Positions 41,619 to 51,934 are shown, counted from the first letter of the stretch. The stretch is 64,000 nucleotides of DNA from Diploptera punctata (GCA_030220185.1 JASPKZ010001598.1:157001-221000), one strand, 5' to 3'. The notes: generated by a model not told the origin, from the sequence alone. Numbers and translations: made by a program.

Positions 41619-41885
41619 TAAACTTCTTCTTCTTCTTCTTCTTCATCTTCTTCTTCTTCTTCTTCCTCTACGCATGAAAGCTGGCAGCTTGTTGCGTCTT
41701 CATTTACTTCAGGTTCGGGGTATGGTGACATCCTTCCATCGTACTTGTGGTCTTCCTAAAGGCCTTTTCTGCTGAGGTGTCCAGTCTCGTACTCTCTTCA
41801 CTAATCTACTGTTTATGTCATCATTCCAATTTAGCCTAAATGACAGAAGAACTTTACATTCACATACCTTACTATTCCAAATTCT
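41619..41885 (-). mobile_element. LINE tail with (GAA)n end
   Basis: The minus strand reads LLSFRLNWNDDINSRLVKRV and QQKRPLGRPQVRWKDV. The (CTT)n tract at 41622-41666 is its 3' simple-repeat end. Confidence 0.8.
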
Positions 41886-42400
41886 GCACACATATTTACC
41901 AACTTATTTAACAACACGTTTTCAACATTTATCGGCTCATCACAATTTAGGAACAAGATCACAAGACTCTTCTTTACTTTTGATACCACAACACAGGACC
42001 TGTCTGTACTCTGAATCTTACACAATATCTATGGCTAGAGCATGGAACTCACTTCCCAGTCATGTCAGGGACTGTCAATCGCTATCATTATTTAAATCCA
42101 AATTAACTGATATCTTAAGTTCGACACAATGAAAACATTAACTACATAACAACTATATAGAGCATTCTATTAATAATCATGTAGGAAGCTACTTGCTTTA
42201 TTTTATATCATTTTAATTTTATTATATTCTATGTTTTTGTTAGCATTAGCTAGTATTATATCCATCATCATTGTATTTGTTTAGTCTGTATTTTAATATC
42301 TTAAAATTGTAATATGTACGTAATTTTTGTATAATTTTACTATTCGCTGGTTGAGTGGAAGAGAAGGCCTTATTGCCTTAACTCTGCCAGCTAAAATAAA

Positions 42401-42402
<2 letters not shown>
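41886..42402 (+). mobile_element. LINE C-terminus and 3' UTR (ARAWNSLP type)
   Basis: The frame reads TRFQHLSAHHNLGTRSQDSS, then MARAWNSLPSHVRDCQSLSL and FKSKLTDILS*. The roughly 270-bp 3' UTR ends GAGTGGAAGAGAAGGCC...TGCCTTAACTCTGCCAGC, a conserved end also seen inverted at 55438. It joins an opposite-strand LINE tail at 41885. Confidence 0.85.

Positions 42403-42471
<69 letters not shown>
42403..42471. repeat. (ATT)n microsatellite
   Basis: About 23 units, the tail of the preceding LINE. Confidence 0.95.
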
Positions 42472-42474
42472 TAT

Positions 42475-42595
42475 CCTGTGGGAAGCAACGGGAAGCTACC
42501 ACACCTACAATTCCCTAGTAAAGCTGCAAAGCATAGCATGAAAACGCTATGATTGCAGTGAAGGACCTGCCCTCGGGCAGAATTACTATGGATAA
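42475..42595 (+). mobile_element. SINE1a 3' fragment
   Basis: Only the last roughly 120 bp are present: GGAAGCAACGGGAAGC, the CATAGCATG hairpin and AGAATTACTATGG. Confidence 0.85.
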
Positions 42596-42597
42596 AT

Positions 42598-43095
42598 CAT
42601 TTATCCAGAGGTTTATAGGTTCAATTTCACGTTCTTCTCTAATAACAGAGCTGCGAACTTTCTCTCTCAGCGATTTTCCTACGATTTGTTTTTTTTAATT
42701 TTAATTTCGGTTGTTTCATTAATGTGTTTTGTTTTTTGAGTTTCTGTTCGGCATTCACAACCATATGTTAGAACTGGTCTTATGACAGATTTGTAAATTC
42801 TTACGTTTGTATCTATTCTTAAATATTTATTTTTCCAAACAGTATTGTTTAAACATTCCGATATTTTGTTTGCATTATTTGCTTGATGGAGGATTTCATC
42901 TGTTATTCTGTAGATGCTATGAATTTCTATTCCTAAATATTTGAACTTTATGACCTGTTCTATACTTTTCCCTTCTATTTCTAAATTAACACTGCGTGAG
43001 TCCTTGGATTTTGCCATTGATTTGTTGAGATTTTCATGTTATATTTTGTTGCAATTATTCTAAATTTGTGCAATAGCATTTGTAAATCATCTTCT
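42598..43095 (-). mobile_element. LINE RT C-terminal part
   Basis: The minus strand reads KSIEQVIKFKYLGIEIHS, ANNANKISECLNNTVWKNKY and SVIRPVLTYGCE, then a KIVGKSLREKVRSSVIREER trailer after a poly-A frameshift. It is the connection/tail of a non-LTR RT. Confidence 0.87.
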
Positions 43096-43215
43096 CTTTT
43101 TTACAATTAGAACTGTACCATCAGCACAAATTTAAACAATCGCCAATAAATTTAAAAAGTCCAACATGCAAGACTTAAAAGTATAATTTATAGTCCCATT
43201 TTGCTGGTTTGTTGA

Positions 43216-44218
43216 AAATCACATCATCATCGTCATCTTCAAGGTATGGGCGGGCCTGTTGAGCCGTTCCGCTCTCCGATGCACAATATGCTACAGGTCG
43301 TCCTTCCAACGTTGTTTTTGTTTGCCTACATTTCTTCTGCCTTGAGTTTTATAATGAAACATCTGTTTTGCTAAACGATTATTTGGCATTCTTTGTACAT
43401 GTTCAAACCAATTACATTTATTTTTGTATATTCTCTCGTTTATATTATATATTTGTAATTCATCTCTGATATCTTGACTTTTCTTTTGATCTCTTAAAGA
43501 TACACCTGCAACGGATCTCCGAAATCTCATTTCTATTTTCTCAATTTTATGTTTATCAGAGATCGTTAAAGGCCAAGTCTCAGACCCGTATATTAACGTT
43601 GGAACGGCTACTGTTTTGTAAAATTTCAATTGAGTTTCCCTTGTGGTCTTATTTCTCAAATATCTTCTTATTGAACCACATATTTGTTGAAATTTCCCTA
43701 ATTTCTTCTCCATGTCCAAATTTTGCAGGTACGATATCTTGCATCCCAAATAAATTAAAACTAGTTACTTGTTCAATGATGTTTGTTCCAATTACAATTT
43801 TTGTCCTTTTATGCTTAGTTTCAAAAAATGCGATTGACTTTGTTTTCTCTGTTGATATATTTAAATTATAATCTTTTATTAATTTCCATAATTTATAAAC
43901 TTATTTTTTGTAGTTTCTGAGGAAGGTACAATGATCTGGTCATCTGCAAAAAATAAAAGACAATTCATTTCCATACCGTTTATCATGAAGTGTTCGTATA
44001 AAAGAGTTTGCGATATACTAATGATATCATCTAAATATAGGCCTACATTAAAAAGTTTTGGCGAAAGAGAGCAACCTTGTGGATGTCCATTGTTGATTTC
44101 TATGTAATTGAAAAAATATTTCTTTTGTTAAATTGGAGGAACTCAATATCTGATGCCAGCTTATTGCAGAGAAAACAAATCATGCATAACCGTATGTTAT
44201 TACCAGGAAATATGGACA
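43216..44218 (-). mobile_element. LINE RT pseudogene with two palm motifs
   Basis: On the minus strand, GHPQGCSLSPKLFN (motif B) is at about 44080-44040 and LLFFADDQIIVPSSE (catalytic FADD) near 43965. After a frameshift comes the tail: YGSETWPLTISDKHKIEK, RRSVAGVSLRDQKKSQD, HVQRMPNNRLAKQM and GRRNVGKQKQRW. A GGAACGGCTCAACAGG stretch and (GAT)n end it near 43220. The mariner at 44221 truncates or interrupts its upstream side. Confidence 0.88.
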
Positions 44219-44220
44219 TA

Positions 44221-45101
44221 CGAGGGCGGATCGGAATAATTTTTTTTCTGCCTTGGTATTGCAGCTAGAATGTTGAAATTTCACAGAGATATAGTTTGGT
44301 ATTTTTTTCTCAGGTGCACCTCTTGCGAGAGAAGCTTGAACTATGCAACAAAGATGGCGCGCATGCTACAGTCGTCCACCTGTGAGGATCGGAAAGTAAC
44401 GCACAATAATTTTTTTAAAAAAGTTTAATAGTAAAAAAAAGGAAAAAATCACAAATGAACTTACATCTTTTACCTACTTTTCGACATAGTCACCAACTTT
44501 CTCAACACATTTTTCCCATCGTGTTACCAGTTTCAATATGCCCTGTTCGTAGAAGTCCGTTTGGTTGGAGTGTAGCCATATGCGCACTGCTGATTTCACT
44601 TCCACATCTGTCTCAAAGCGTTTGCCGGCCAGGAATTTCTTCATGGGACCAAACAGATGCACACGCCGGTCGTTCAGAATTGCCGCCTCAATGCCTCTGA
44701 CATTCTGCGGGATTGCTGCTGTTGTCGGCCGGCCGAGGCGTGGCGAATCACTAAGGTTCACGCGTCCCTCTTGGAAGAATGTGCACCACCTGGAGACATT
44801 GCTACGGTCCATACAATCATCCCCATACACGCCACGCATGTCCCTGTGAATTTCTCTGGGTTTATGCCCTTTGGCCCACAAAAATCGAACAACACTTCTC
44901 TGTTCCTCACAGGTGGACGACTGTAGCATGCGCGCCATCTTTGTTACATAGTTCAAGCTTCTCTCGCAAGAGGTGCACCTGAGAAAAAAAATACCATCTG
45001 TAGTGAAAACTTCAAGCTACATCTCTGTGAAATTTCAACATTCTAGATGCAATACCAAGGCAGAAAAAAATTATTGTGCGTTACTTTCCGATCCGCCCTC
45101 G
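44221..45101 (-). mobile_element. Internally deleted mariner with a duplicated inverted end
   Basis: Ends CGAGGGCGGATCGGAA are flanked by TA (44219-44220, 45102-45103). The 44221-44388 segment is an inverse copy of the transposase 5' end plus TIR (44904-45101). A second, inner TIR-like sequence, GGATCGGAAAGTAACGCAC, at 44386 marks the original 3' end. Its 881-bp span therefore joins an internal deletion with an inverted duplication. Confidence 0.85.
44474..44938 (-). pseudogene. Mariner transposase lacking the catalytic domain
   Basis: A 154-codon open frame from ATGGCGCGC. Its N-terminal DNA-binding region (EEQRSVVRFLWAKGHKPREI, NVSRWCTFFQEGR, DSPRLGRPTT) is fused at about NDRRV|HLFGPMKK to the C-terminal segment KSAVRIWLHSNQTDFYEQG and RWEKCVEKVGDYVEK. 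All three catalytic aspartates lie in the missing part. A folded DNA-binding protein could still be made, which could act as a competitor if expressed. That is inference. Confidence 0.88.
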
Positions 45102-45407
45102 TATTAAGAAAATGGAGAGTGGTGAATGAGATATAACAGGGATTTATAATAGTTGTATAAATCAACAAATATTATTACAGATATTAAAGTAAACAGACTT
45201 AGATGGGCAGTACATATAAAGAGGATAGGTAAAATGAAACAGTTAGATGGATTATGGATGGTAAACCAGAAGGAAGATCGATACTAGTAAAATTAACGAT
45301 AAATTTCCGTTGAGGTATTAGTTCACAGTAATATAATGTAAGGTTAAAAACTATAAAATAGTTACCTTGTAGGTTCATCTCCTCAACTTAAAGTTATTTT
45401 AAAAACT

Positions 45408-45443
45408 CTGTAGGCCTTTTGGGACTAGTCCCATCATCAGCAC
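45408..45443 (-). ncRNA. Hammerhead-like core H7 (GAAA changed to AAAA)
   Basis: CTGATGA is intact at 45434-45440. Stem II GGGAC/GTCCC, stem III GGCC and the TAC cleavage region are intact. The G of GAAA is A, which should abolish cleavage. Confidence 0.65.
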
Positions 45444-45479
45444 AACGCATTAGTCCGTACTTGTTGACCCTTCAACATT

Positions 45480-45824
45480 AGATTCAAGGAACATTTCAGA
45501 GATTTCATTTATAATGGAGGAAAATCAAGTTACGCAAAACATGTAATTCAGGCTGGACACCATATGCATAACATCGATAACGCCCTCACAATAGTACATG
45601 GAGAAAACATTTCAACGAGAATAAATATACTGGAGGAAATCGCAATCCTAAGAGAAATCAACAACAACCTGATTCTCAATGAATACACACCCAGTCCACA
45701 CAATCCTCTGTACAAAATTCTCACAACCAAGTCAGTGCTTCAACAAGGGTCAACAAGTACGGACCTAATGCATTCTGCTGATGATGGGACTAGTCCCGAA
45801 AGACCTACAGAGTTTTTAAAATAA
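45480..45824 (+). pseudogene. PLE endonuclease C-terminal fragment
   Basis: The frame is open from the arm junction: RFKEHFRDFIYNGGKSSYAK, HVIQAGHHMHNIDNALTIVH, INILEEIAILREINNNL, ending ADDGTSPERPTEFLK*. It aligns block by block with the P4 endonuclease. The GIY-YIG motifs themselves are lost because the copy begins downstream of them. Confidence 0.87.
45775..45811 (+). ncRNA. Hammerhead-like ribozyme H8, consensus core
   Basis: CTGATGA at 45778-45784, stem II GGGAC/GTCCC, GAAA at 45798-45801, stem III GACC (GGCC in H7), then TAC. Stem I pairs TTCTG with CAGAG. It is embedded in codons for DDGTSPE. Confidence 0.75.
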
Positions 45825-46079
45825 CTTAAGTTGAGGAGATGGACCTACAAGGTAACTATTTTATAGTTTTTAACCGTACTTTACATTACCAGAAGGAAGA
45901 TGGAGAACTGGAAGATCGAGTTTGAAATGGATGTAGCACTACATAATGTCGAACCCTTAAAACTCAATAATTGGTGGATGGTTGTCAGAGAAACCTGGAG
46001 AAAAACTCTGAAGGAAGCGTTGACCCACCCAGGATTATTCTGCTAATAATGATGATGGTGTGCTATTACCTCATTACAT

Positions 46080-47500
46080 ATTTGACATTAATTTAAATGA
46101 TACAGTTTTCGGATACTTTTGAAATTCACAACGGGTTAAAGCAAGGAGATGCACTATCTCCTCAACCATTCAATTTTGTATTAGAATAGAACATGCCATC
46201 AACCCCTCAGGGGTGCTCATCTAGGGGATATGTGGATGGCGACCACAAGGTGCCCAAGCTGTGCAAAACATTTCTTCCACTTACTTGTGTTTTTGCACTC
46301 TTTTAACTTTACTATCTACCTCTCTTGGTTAACTCTTGTTTTTTCGACCCCAACGCTATTAGGGCATCCGAGGGCTAGGGAGTCCTTCCTTTTTTCCATT
46401 TCTTCTTTCCTTTATTTCCTTTTCTTCTCCAGAAAAGCCTGACCAGAGGATATAAGATGGCACCCCATCACTGGTCTTGCCTTCCTTTGGCCAGCAACCA
46501 ATTGAAGGGACTATTATTATGCTTTCAAGTCTTATACGAGAATTTCCCATAAGGGAAAATTTTCTATAGGATCGTAACAGGCCTCGGCCTAATACTTGGA
46601 AGGAAGAAGAAGAAGAAGAACATGCCATCAAATCTTTGGAGAATGATGAATGCCTACAACTCAATTATATTAGTTTATGCTCATGATGTAGTATTACTGA
46701 GCGATAGCGAAGAGATACTGAAGGTCAAGACGCACACTCTATTGAGTAACACTAAGAAATTGGGACTGGAAGTAAATATCAATAAAACTAAATATATGTT
46801 CACATATAGAAATTCGTTATAGCCGTATAATGAAAATGGAGAACATATTAAGGAAATTTTGAAGAAGTGTCTGATTTCAAGTACACCTACTTAGGAACAA
46901 TAATCACAAATAGGAATGAGATGCACAAAGAAATTAAACATAGGCTCAATTCTGGAAATGCGTGCTATTATGCATTACAGAGACTCTTGACGTCCCAGCT
47001 CCTTTCAAAAAAGTTAAACTGAAAATATATAAAAAGTTATTTTGCCATTTATATTACATGGATACGAAACATGGACTCTTATTTTAAGGGAGAAGAAGAT
47101 TACGAATATTTGAGAATGAAAATGTCTTAAGAAAATGTTTAGGCCAAAAATAAATGAACAGACAGATGAATGGAGAAAACTACTTAACAGTGAACTACAT
47201 GCTATTTATAAGAATCCAGATATAATAAGAACAGTTACGTCTCTTAGACTGCGATAGACAGGACATGTGGCACGTATGGGGATGAAAGAGGTGCATGGAA
47301 GCTTCTTGTAGGAAAACCAGAGGGAAAACGCCCAGTTTGGTAGACTAAGAATGAGGTGGAAGAATAAGAGTATCCATGATTTGAGGAAGTAGAATATACA
47401 GGAGATGATTTGGAAAACATTAGCTCAGGATAGGGATGTATGGAGAACGTATGTCCACGCAGCCATGAACTTACGGGTTCGATAGAGCCAGTGAGTTAGT
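46080..47500 (+). mobile_element. LINE-A copy reaching the RT palm, split by SINE5
   Basis: The left part reads EIHNGLKQGDALSPQPFNFV (motif B). After SINE5 comes LVYAHDVVLLSDSEEILK, in which the first Asp of the YADD catalytic box is His. Then LGLEVNINKTKYMF, FKYTYLGTIITNRNEMHKEI, the HRLNSGNACYYALQ block and the LINE-A tail with a (GTTA)n end. Many frameshifts follow. It is the longest LINE-A copy here. Confidence 0.9.
46203..46616 (+). mobile_element. SINE5, full length, with 15-bp target-site duplication
   Basis: 414 bp, starting CCCCTCAGGGGTGC and ending CTAATACTTGGAAGG(AAG)n. It is flanked by AGAACATGCCATCAA at 46188-46202 and 46617-46631 within LINE-A. The source of its head is unclear; no good B box is seen. 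Its 3' end matches the LINE at 27718. Confidence 0.92.
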
Positions 47501-47505
47501 TAGTG

Positions 47506-47538
<33 letters not shown>

Positions 47539-47597
47539 AAAACTACCGATTAATATTTATATTACTTCATTAAAATATTAAATAAATTGAACTAATA

Positions 47598-47636
<39 letters not shown>

Positions 47637-47637
47637 C
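47598..47637. repeat. (AT)n microsatellite
   Basis: About 20 AT units with one interruption. Confidence 0.95.
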
Positions 47638-47639
47638 AC

Positions 47640-48005
47640 AATCAGAAGATATATTGTAAATTTAAAGGCTAATTAAAAAGTATGGTTTAGGCCTACTTTG
47701 AGACGAACCATATACGAGCATATTTTTAATTTCGGGTTTGAGGAAAATCCCCACCACTTCTAATTGTCGGATTCTGTTGATTTCTGGATCCGTTCTTTTG
47801 AATAGTATATACTGAGTTTCGTTGTGAAAAATTGAGAATTCCGACCCTTCCGTTGGTGCGATTTTTAAATGTTTGTTTCAAGTGAACTCCTACACCTAAT
47901 AGTCCGATTTTCGTGGTTAACGAACACGACCTAATTTTTTTCTAATTAATTGCTATATGCGAGGTTTGGTTCTGATGAAACGAAAATTGCGGCCGCTAGA
48001 GTGTT
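47640..48005 (-). repeat. Element O fragment
   Basis: Shares ATACTGAGTTTCGTTGTGAA and GTGAACTCCTACACCTAAT with the 300-bp tandem repeat at 60462-61250. It is noncoding. The relative orientation of the blocks is partly uncertain. Confidence 0.55.
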
Positions 48006-48012
48006 AATAAAT

Positions 48013-48403
48013 ACAAACACCGCTGTGATCTCGAGGTAGCGTGCTGCTTTGTCACTCAGTATGACCGGGTTCGATTCCGATCGTAACAGGTTTCCTGGGT
48101 GAGGTTTTTTCGGGGTTTTCCTCACCTGTAAGATGGATATCAGGAAACATTAAGGCCCAAACGGTCCCCGAACACCATCTGGCCATCATTATCATCAATA
48201 TCATATTCACCTAATTAGCTTAAGTTTGGTTTAAGGCCTCTCCTGGCGCATCATTACCATCATCATCAACTCTCATATCATTGGGGCATCGTAACACCGC
48301 CTTCCAGGCGCCCCAACCTCAGAAGTGGGTTACAAATACGCCATGCCAGGAGAGAACACCAGAAATGTCGAAATGAAAACCTGGGATATTTGGAAAAAAT
48401 ATA
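48013..48403 (+). mobile_element. SINE1b
   Basis: Head ACCGCTGTGATCTCGAGG, decayed B box GGTTCGATTCCGATCG, body and SINE1b tail ending CTGGGATATTTGGAAAAAAT. Confidence 0.9.
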
Positions 48404-48407
48404 ATAT

Positions 48408-48738
48408 CCATCCATCCATAGTAATTCTGCCCGAAGGCATGTCCTTCAATGCACTCATATCATTTTCATGCTATGCTTGCAGCTTTACTAGGGAATTGTA
48501 GGTGTGGTAGCTTCCCGTTCCACACCGGTGAAGGATGATGATGATGATAAGGATGATGATGATGGTCATATGATTTCGGGGACCGTTTTGGCCTTAAAGT
48601 TTTCCTCGCATTTGTCTTACAGGTGAGGAAAAACCTCGATAAAAACCTCACCCAGAAAAACTGCCCCGACCGGAGATCAAACCCGGGCCCGCTGCGTGAC
48701 AAGGTAGCACTCTACCTCGAGACCACAGCGGTGGACAA
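48408..48738 (-). mobile_element. SINE1a, minus strand
   Basis: A nearly complete copy directly behind the SINE1b, with the head at 48738 (GTCCACCGCTGTGGTCTCG on the minus strand) and CCATCC at 48408. Confidence 0.9.
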
Positions 48739-49160
48739 TATATATATATATATAAATTTTAATCACGGTCATTTTCTATGACTACTAGATAGGATCGGTG
48801 AATTTCTGCAAAAAAATTTATAAAATATTTTCACGACATCAAGCTCAATAGCTCCATTCCTGTAAATATAGCATAATTATAAAGTGAATTTGTAATCATT
48901 TAGGGGTTGTGGAAAGCCCTGTAAATAATGGTCATCATTGAATGAAACCAGTCTTGATTGCAGATAACGTTTCTACTTCCTTTTATTTATTTATTTAGCT
49001 TGGTAGATCTAAGGCTTCAAGTGGCCGTCTCTTCCATTCAATCAGGACAAAATGTCATATTGAAATCTAAGACCCATAAAATGTACATTATCATCATCAT
49101 AGTACATTCACGAATTCAGGCCATTCGTTGACCCGTTTCGGCCTCAAGAGAAACACCATC
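48739..49160. other. Mostly unassigned; LINE 3'-end-like stretch near 48985-49060
   Basis: The segment TTTATTTATTTAGCTTGG...GGCCGTCTCTTCCATTCAAT resembles the inverted 3' end of the LINE at 41886 and 55438. The rest is unassigned. Confidence 0.45.
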
Positions 49161-49164
49161 CAGA

Positions 49165-49497
49165 AGTCTTTTGAGTGGACGGCCTAGCTACCAAAACTTT
49201 TCAAGACACACTACTGCAAACTTACAACAGTACTACTACCATCAGTTCAAATAGGAAACAAAATACACACTACATCCCAGGACTAACTGAACTACTTCGA
49301 CAGAAAAGACAAATAAGAAGAAAATGGCAACGTCTAAGACTACGAGAAGACAAACGACAACTCAACTTAATCACTAAAAGAATAAATCGACATATTCACA
49401 ACCATAAATTCAAACAACTCGACGAACAACTAAAGACTGCAGTTGAAAACGACAAAACTTGGAAAATAATCAAAAATTTCACACATAGGCAATAGTT
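49165..49497 (+). mobile_element. LINE fragment between endonuclease and RT
   Basis: The frame reads FQDTLLQTYNSTTTISSNRK, then LTELLRQKRQIRRKWQRLRL and KQLDEQLKTAVENDKTWKII, ending at a stop. The P(x)L..LL..KR..RR.WQR pattern is the linker between the endonuclease and RT of Jockey/CR1-like LINEs. It is a rare internal fragment with neither end. Confidence 0.7.
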
Positions 49498-49669
49498 TCA
49501 ACTAATAAACATTACCCACTGTTAAATTCAGTCAGTTGTTTATAATGAACGCAAATGTTGCCAACAAAGATGTTATTTTACTATTATTTATTATTTTGAA
49601 AACATAATCGCGCAAAAAAAATGTACAACGCTCGTTTGTGAAGTGTTTTACAGAATCTCGGAAATTAAA

Positions 49670-49905
49670 AACCTCGCTATCGCTCGGTTTTTAAACATTT
49701 CCTCACTACTGTAAAATCCACTTCCCAACCTCGCATCGTAATATAGATTATTAGACAACAGGTAACTGCATAAGCGTGACTTAAAAGTGACAAGTGTGCG
49801 GCAACCTCTGATATCTTGAGGGAGGGAATTCCAGGAGCGGGCAGAAGATACTGTGAATGAAGTGGAACAAGAGGAAGAATCCCCAAAAAAAACCTGCCTT
49901 GGTAT
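49670..49905 (-). mobile_element. LINE C-terminus (SARSWNSLP type)
   Basis: The minus strand reads SFTVSSARSWNSLPQDIRGC, RTLVTFKSRLCSYLL and a short trailer. It is the same class as 55438. Confidence 0.75.
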
Positions 49906-49984
49906 CTGATTTATCCACTTAGAATGAGAGAAGAAGAGAGGGGGAAAGGAAGAATTTTGTAAATTACTTTAGAATGGAGGGTCC

Positions 49985-50450
49985 AAGGGTCAGGCAATGT
50001 AGTTTCCATTGCAAACACGCAGCCTCTGCATATCAACTCCTCTCCCAACTTGCTCGAGGTGGACCTGCTAATCCGAGTAACCCAAATCAAGGTTGTGGTA
50101 TAGAATCCCTTCGGCGATTTGGGTCGAAGAACTGATGGGAAGAGGGGTTCCTTTATCTGGGATGATAAGAGACCCATACTCAGGGAAACAAGAGTAAAGT
50201 CCACAACGACAACTAATTTTTAATAGGTTGACGGAAGTGGCAACCCTCTAGATTGGATTAGTACATCCAGGAGCTGGACCTAAAGCTTCGAGGTGGCAGC
50301 CCCACCAATTGTCTACTCTGCATAGCGTTGGTACCGCGATCAGAGGAAAACACATTACTCGTATTCTTCACAACTTGGAATGTCAGAGAACTAAACACAA
50401 AAGACGGAACAGGCAACTCTTGCCTAAACCAGAAAGTGAAGAAGACTTTA
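49985..50450 (+). mobile_element. LINE 5' leader and endonuclease start
   Basis: About 390 bp shared with 52165-52620, including AATCAAGGTTGTGG, CCTTCGGCGATTTGGGTC and TCTACTCTGCATAGC(G/T)TTGG, followed by a frame that reads VFFTTWNVRELNTKDG. TWNVR(E/T)L is the first strand of the LINE endonuclease domain. The copy then stops after about 60 codons. Confidence 0.72.
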
Positions 50451-50559
50451 GAATGGAAAGCCGAAGACAAAAGAACTCTACAAGCTCCATGGCCGAGATG
50501 CGAAGTCGGAAAACAGAAAAGGAGCGCAAGAGTCTAACCACTTGAGCCACCGAGCTGCG

Positions 50560-50934
50560 AGATAAAATGTAAATTAAAAAAATATATATATTCGCTACAA
50601 GTTGAAACAATAACAGAGAGTTATTTGTAACTATCTTATTCGTAGTTCGTTGAAGACAAAATTCTATTCAAACATAGATCATTCAAGATCAAACTAACAT
50701 TTTTATTTTGTTATGTTCGTGTCACAATTTTAAACAATTGAGAAGCAGCCGCCTTAGGTAATTGATGGACAGGCCGTCTGCAGCGCCACATGCAAGTTAA
50801 AACAATTTATTCGTCTCTCCCGTTACACTTATCTCTATCTTTGTTCAATATCATCAACTCTAAGTATATTCATCCAAAAGATACCACCGTATAACACCAG
50901 CCTGGTATCATATTTCCTTGCATCTATCATAATA
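50560..50934. other. No feature recognised
   Basis: Unassigned sequence. Confidence 0.45.
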
Positions 50935-51175
50935 ACCTTAAAAATCCAAGGAGAAATTCTTCCGGGAGGGACTTGAAGCCGTGGGTCCCGAATCTGAAGA
51001 TTTTCGTACTCGTAAAAGATCCTTAAGCCTGAATAAAAATGCGTTTAAGCAAAATTTACCAACCTCAACGTCTTAGTAATACCTTAGTTGCCTGTTAGAT
51101 GTCTCACTTGGTGGTTTGTTGACCGCATGTCGTCCATGACATCTATATGCAAACAAGGTAACTAAAATATATTAA
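50935..51175 (+). mobile_element. SINE2, 5'-truncated
   Basis: Starts in the body (AAAAATCCAAGGAGAAATTC), keeps GGTCCCGAATCTGAAGAT and CCTTAAGCCTGAAT, and ends in a decayed TCTGTTAAGG region. Confidence 0.85.
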
Positions 51176-51237
51176 TTTGGAATAGCAACTCCTTATAAAG
51201 GAAAGGCTATGACTCAACAATGGGCTATGACATTATA

Positions 51238-51660
51238 CAGGGTGATTCAGAATAAGTATTACAGACTTGTAGGGGTTGTAGAAGGGACTTAATAAAGTTT
51301 TGATAAGGAACCCATGTCCGGAAACGTACAATTTCGATGGAAAATAAGTTTGTAGATCGAAACACAATGGGCTGATATCGCGTGTCTTGTGTTTTGGAAT
51401 AAGCATTTCAGACTTTTAGGGGTTGTATCAAGTGTGGTTCCATGTGAGGACCCTGTTGCTCGTTACAAAAGTGTTGCTGCGACGCACGTTTTGATACACA
51501 CGCCACACAAGACTTGGTGTGTGCTAAATAATTTATGCTCCCGCCAGAATTCGTGCAAGAAGATCTTCCTCCGACTCGACAATGTCCTAGAGGAAAAAGA
51601 TAAGTGGGCAGACCCCTTAAAAGATGGAATGTGATGTAATCACCATTGACATAGTGTGTG
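51238..51660 (+). mobile_element. Tc1/mariner-like left end fragment
   Basis: TA followed by CAGGGTGATTCAGAATAAG looks like a Tc1/mariner terminus. CAGAATAAGTATTACAGACT is echoed at about 51396. No matching right end or transposase frame is seen, so this is a partial copy or another element type. Confidence 0.45.
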
Positions 51661-51930
51661 TGTAAATAAACAGGCTTACGGCTATAGAAAAGAATAAAAA
51701 GAAGAAGAAAATTTACATATATATTACTCTCACGTAATTATTCGTGTATTGCAACAATACATTGTGTGTTTTTCCGTTTTTTACTTGAATTTATGTAGCT
51801 GATACAGAATCCCAGAATTTTCATTTAAATGAGCATAGAGCAATGCTGTCCAACTTCCTTATGTACTAGGGAGCATCTGACTGATGTCTCTGGAAGAGCG
51901 GGCGCCAAGTAACAATTCCGCTACCACCAT
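51661..51930. other. No feature recognised
   Basis: AT-rich spacer. Confidence 0.45.
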
Positions 51931-51934
51931 ACTC

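Larger units (their letters stand above)
45279..45887 (+). mobile_element. Penelope-like element P5, 5'-truncated, with 14-bp target-site duplication
   Basis: 609 bp: an inverted copy of the 3' terminus (about 45330-45470), then the last part of the endonuclease gene, then the 3' terminus (45742-45880). Both termini contain a hammerhead-like core. The left end carries TTTCCGTTGAGG. Structure and boundary are unusually clear because the host LINE is recognisable on both sides. Confidence 0.92.
45104..46045 (+). mobile_element. LINE tail split by PLE P5
   Basis: 45160-45278 reads DIKVNRLRWAVHIKRIGKMK. After P5 the frame family resumes with KPEGRWRTGRSSLKWM and a WRKTLKEALTHPGLFC-like end plus (GATGAT). 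The 14-bp target duplication ACCAGAAGGAAGAT is at 45265-45278 and 45888-45901. Confidence 0.85.

Noticed and set aside
51389..51634. 81-codon frame as a transposase fragment
   Set aside because: No DDE-type motif or helix-turn-helix pattern is visible; only the CAGGGTG-like end supports an element here.
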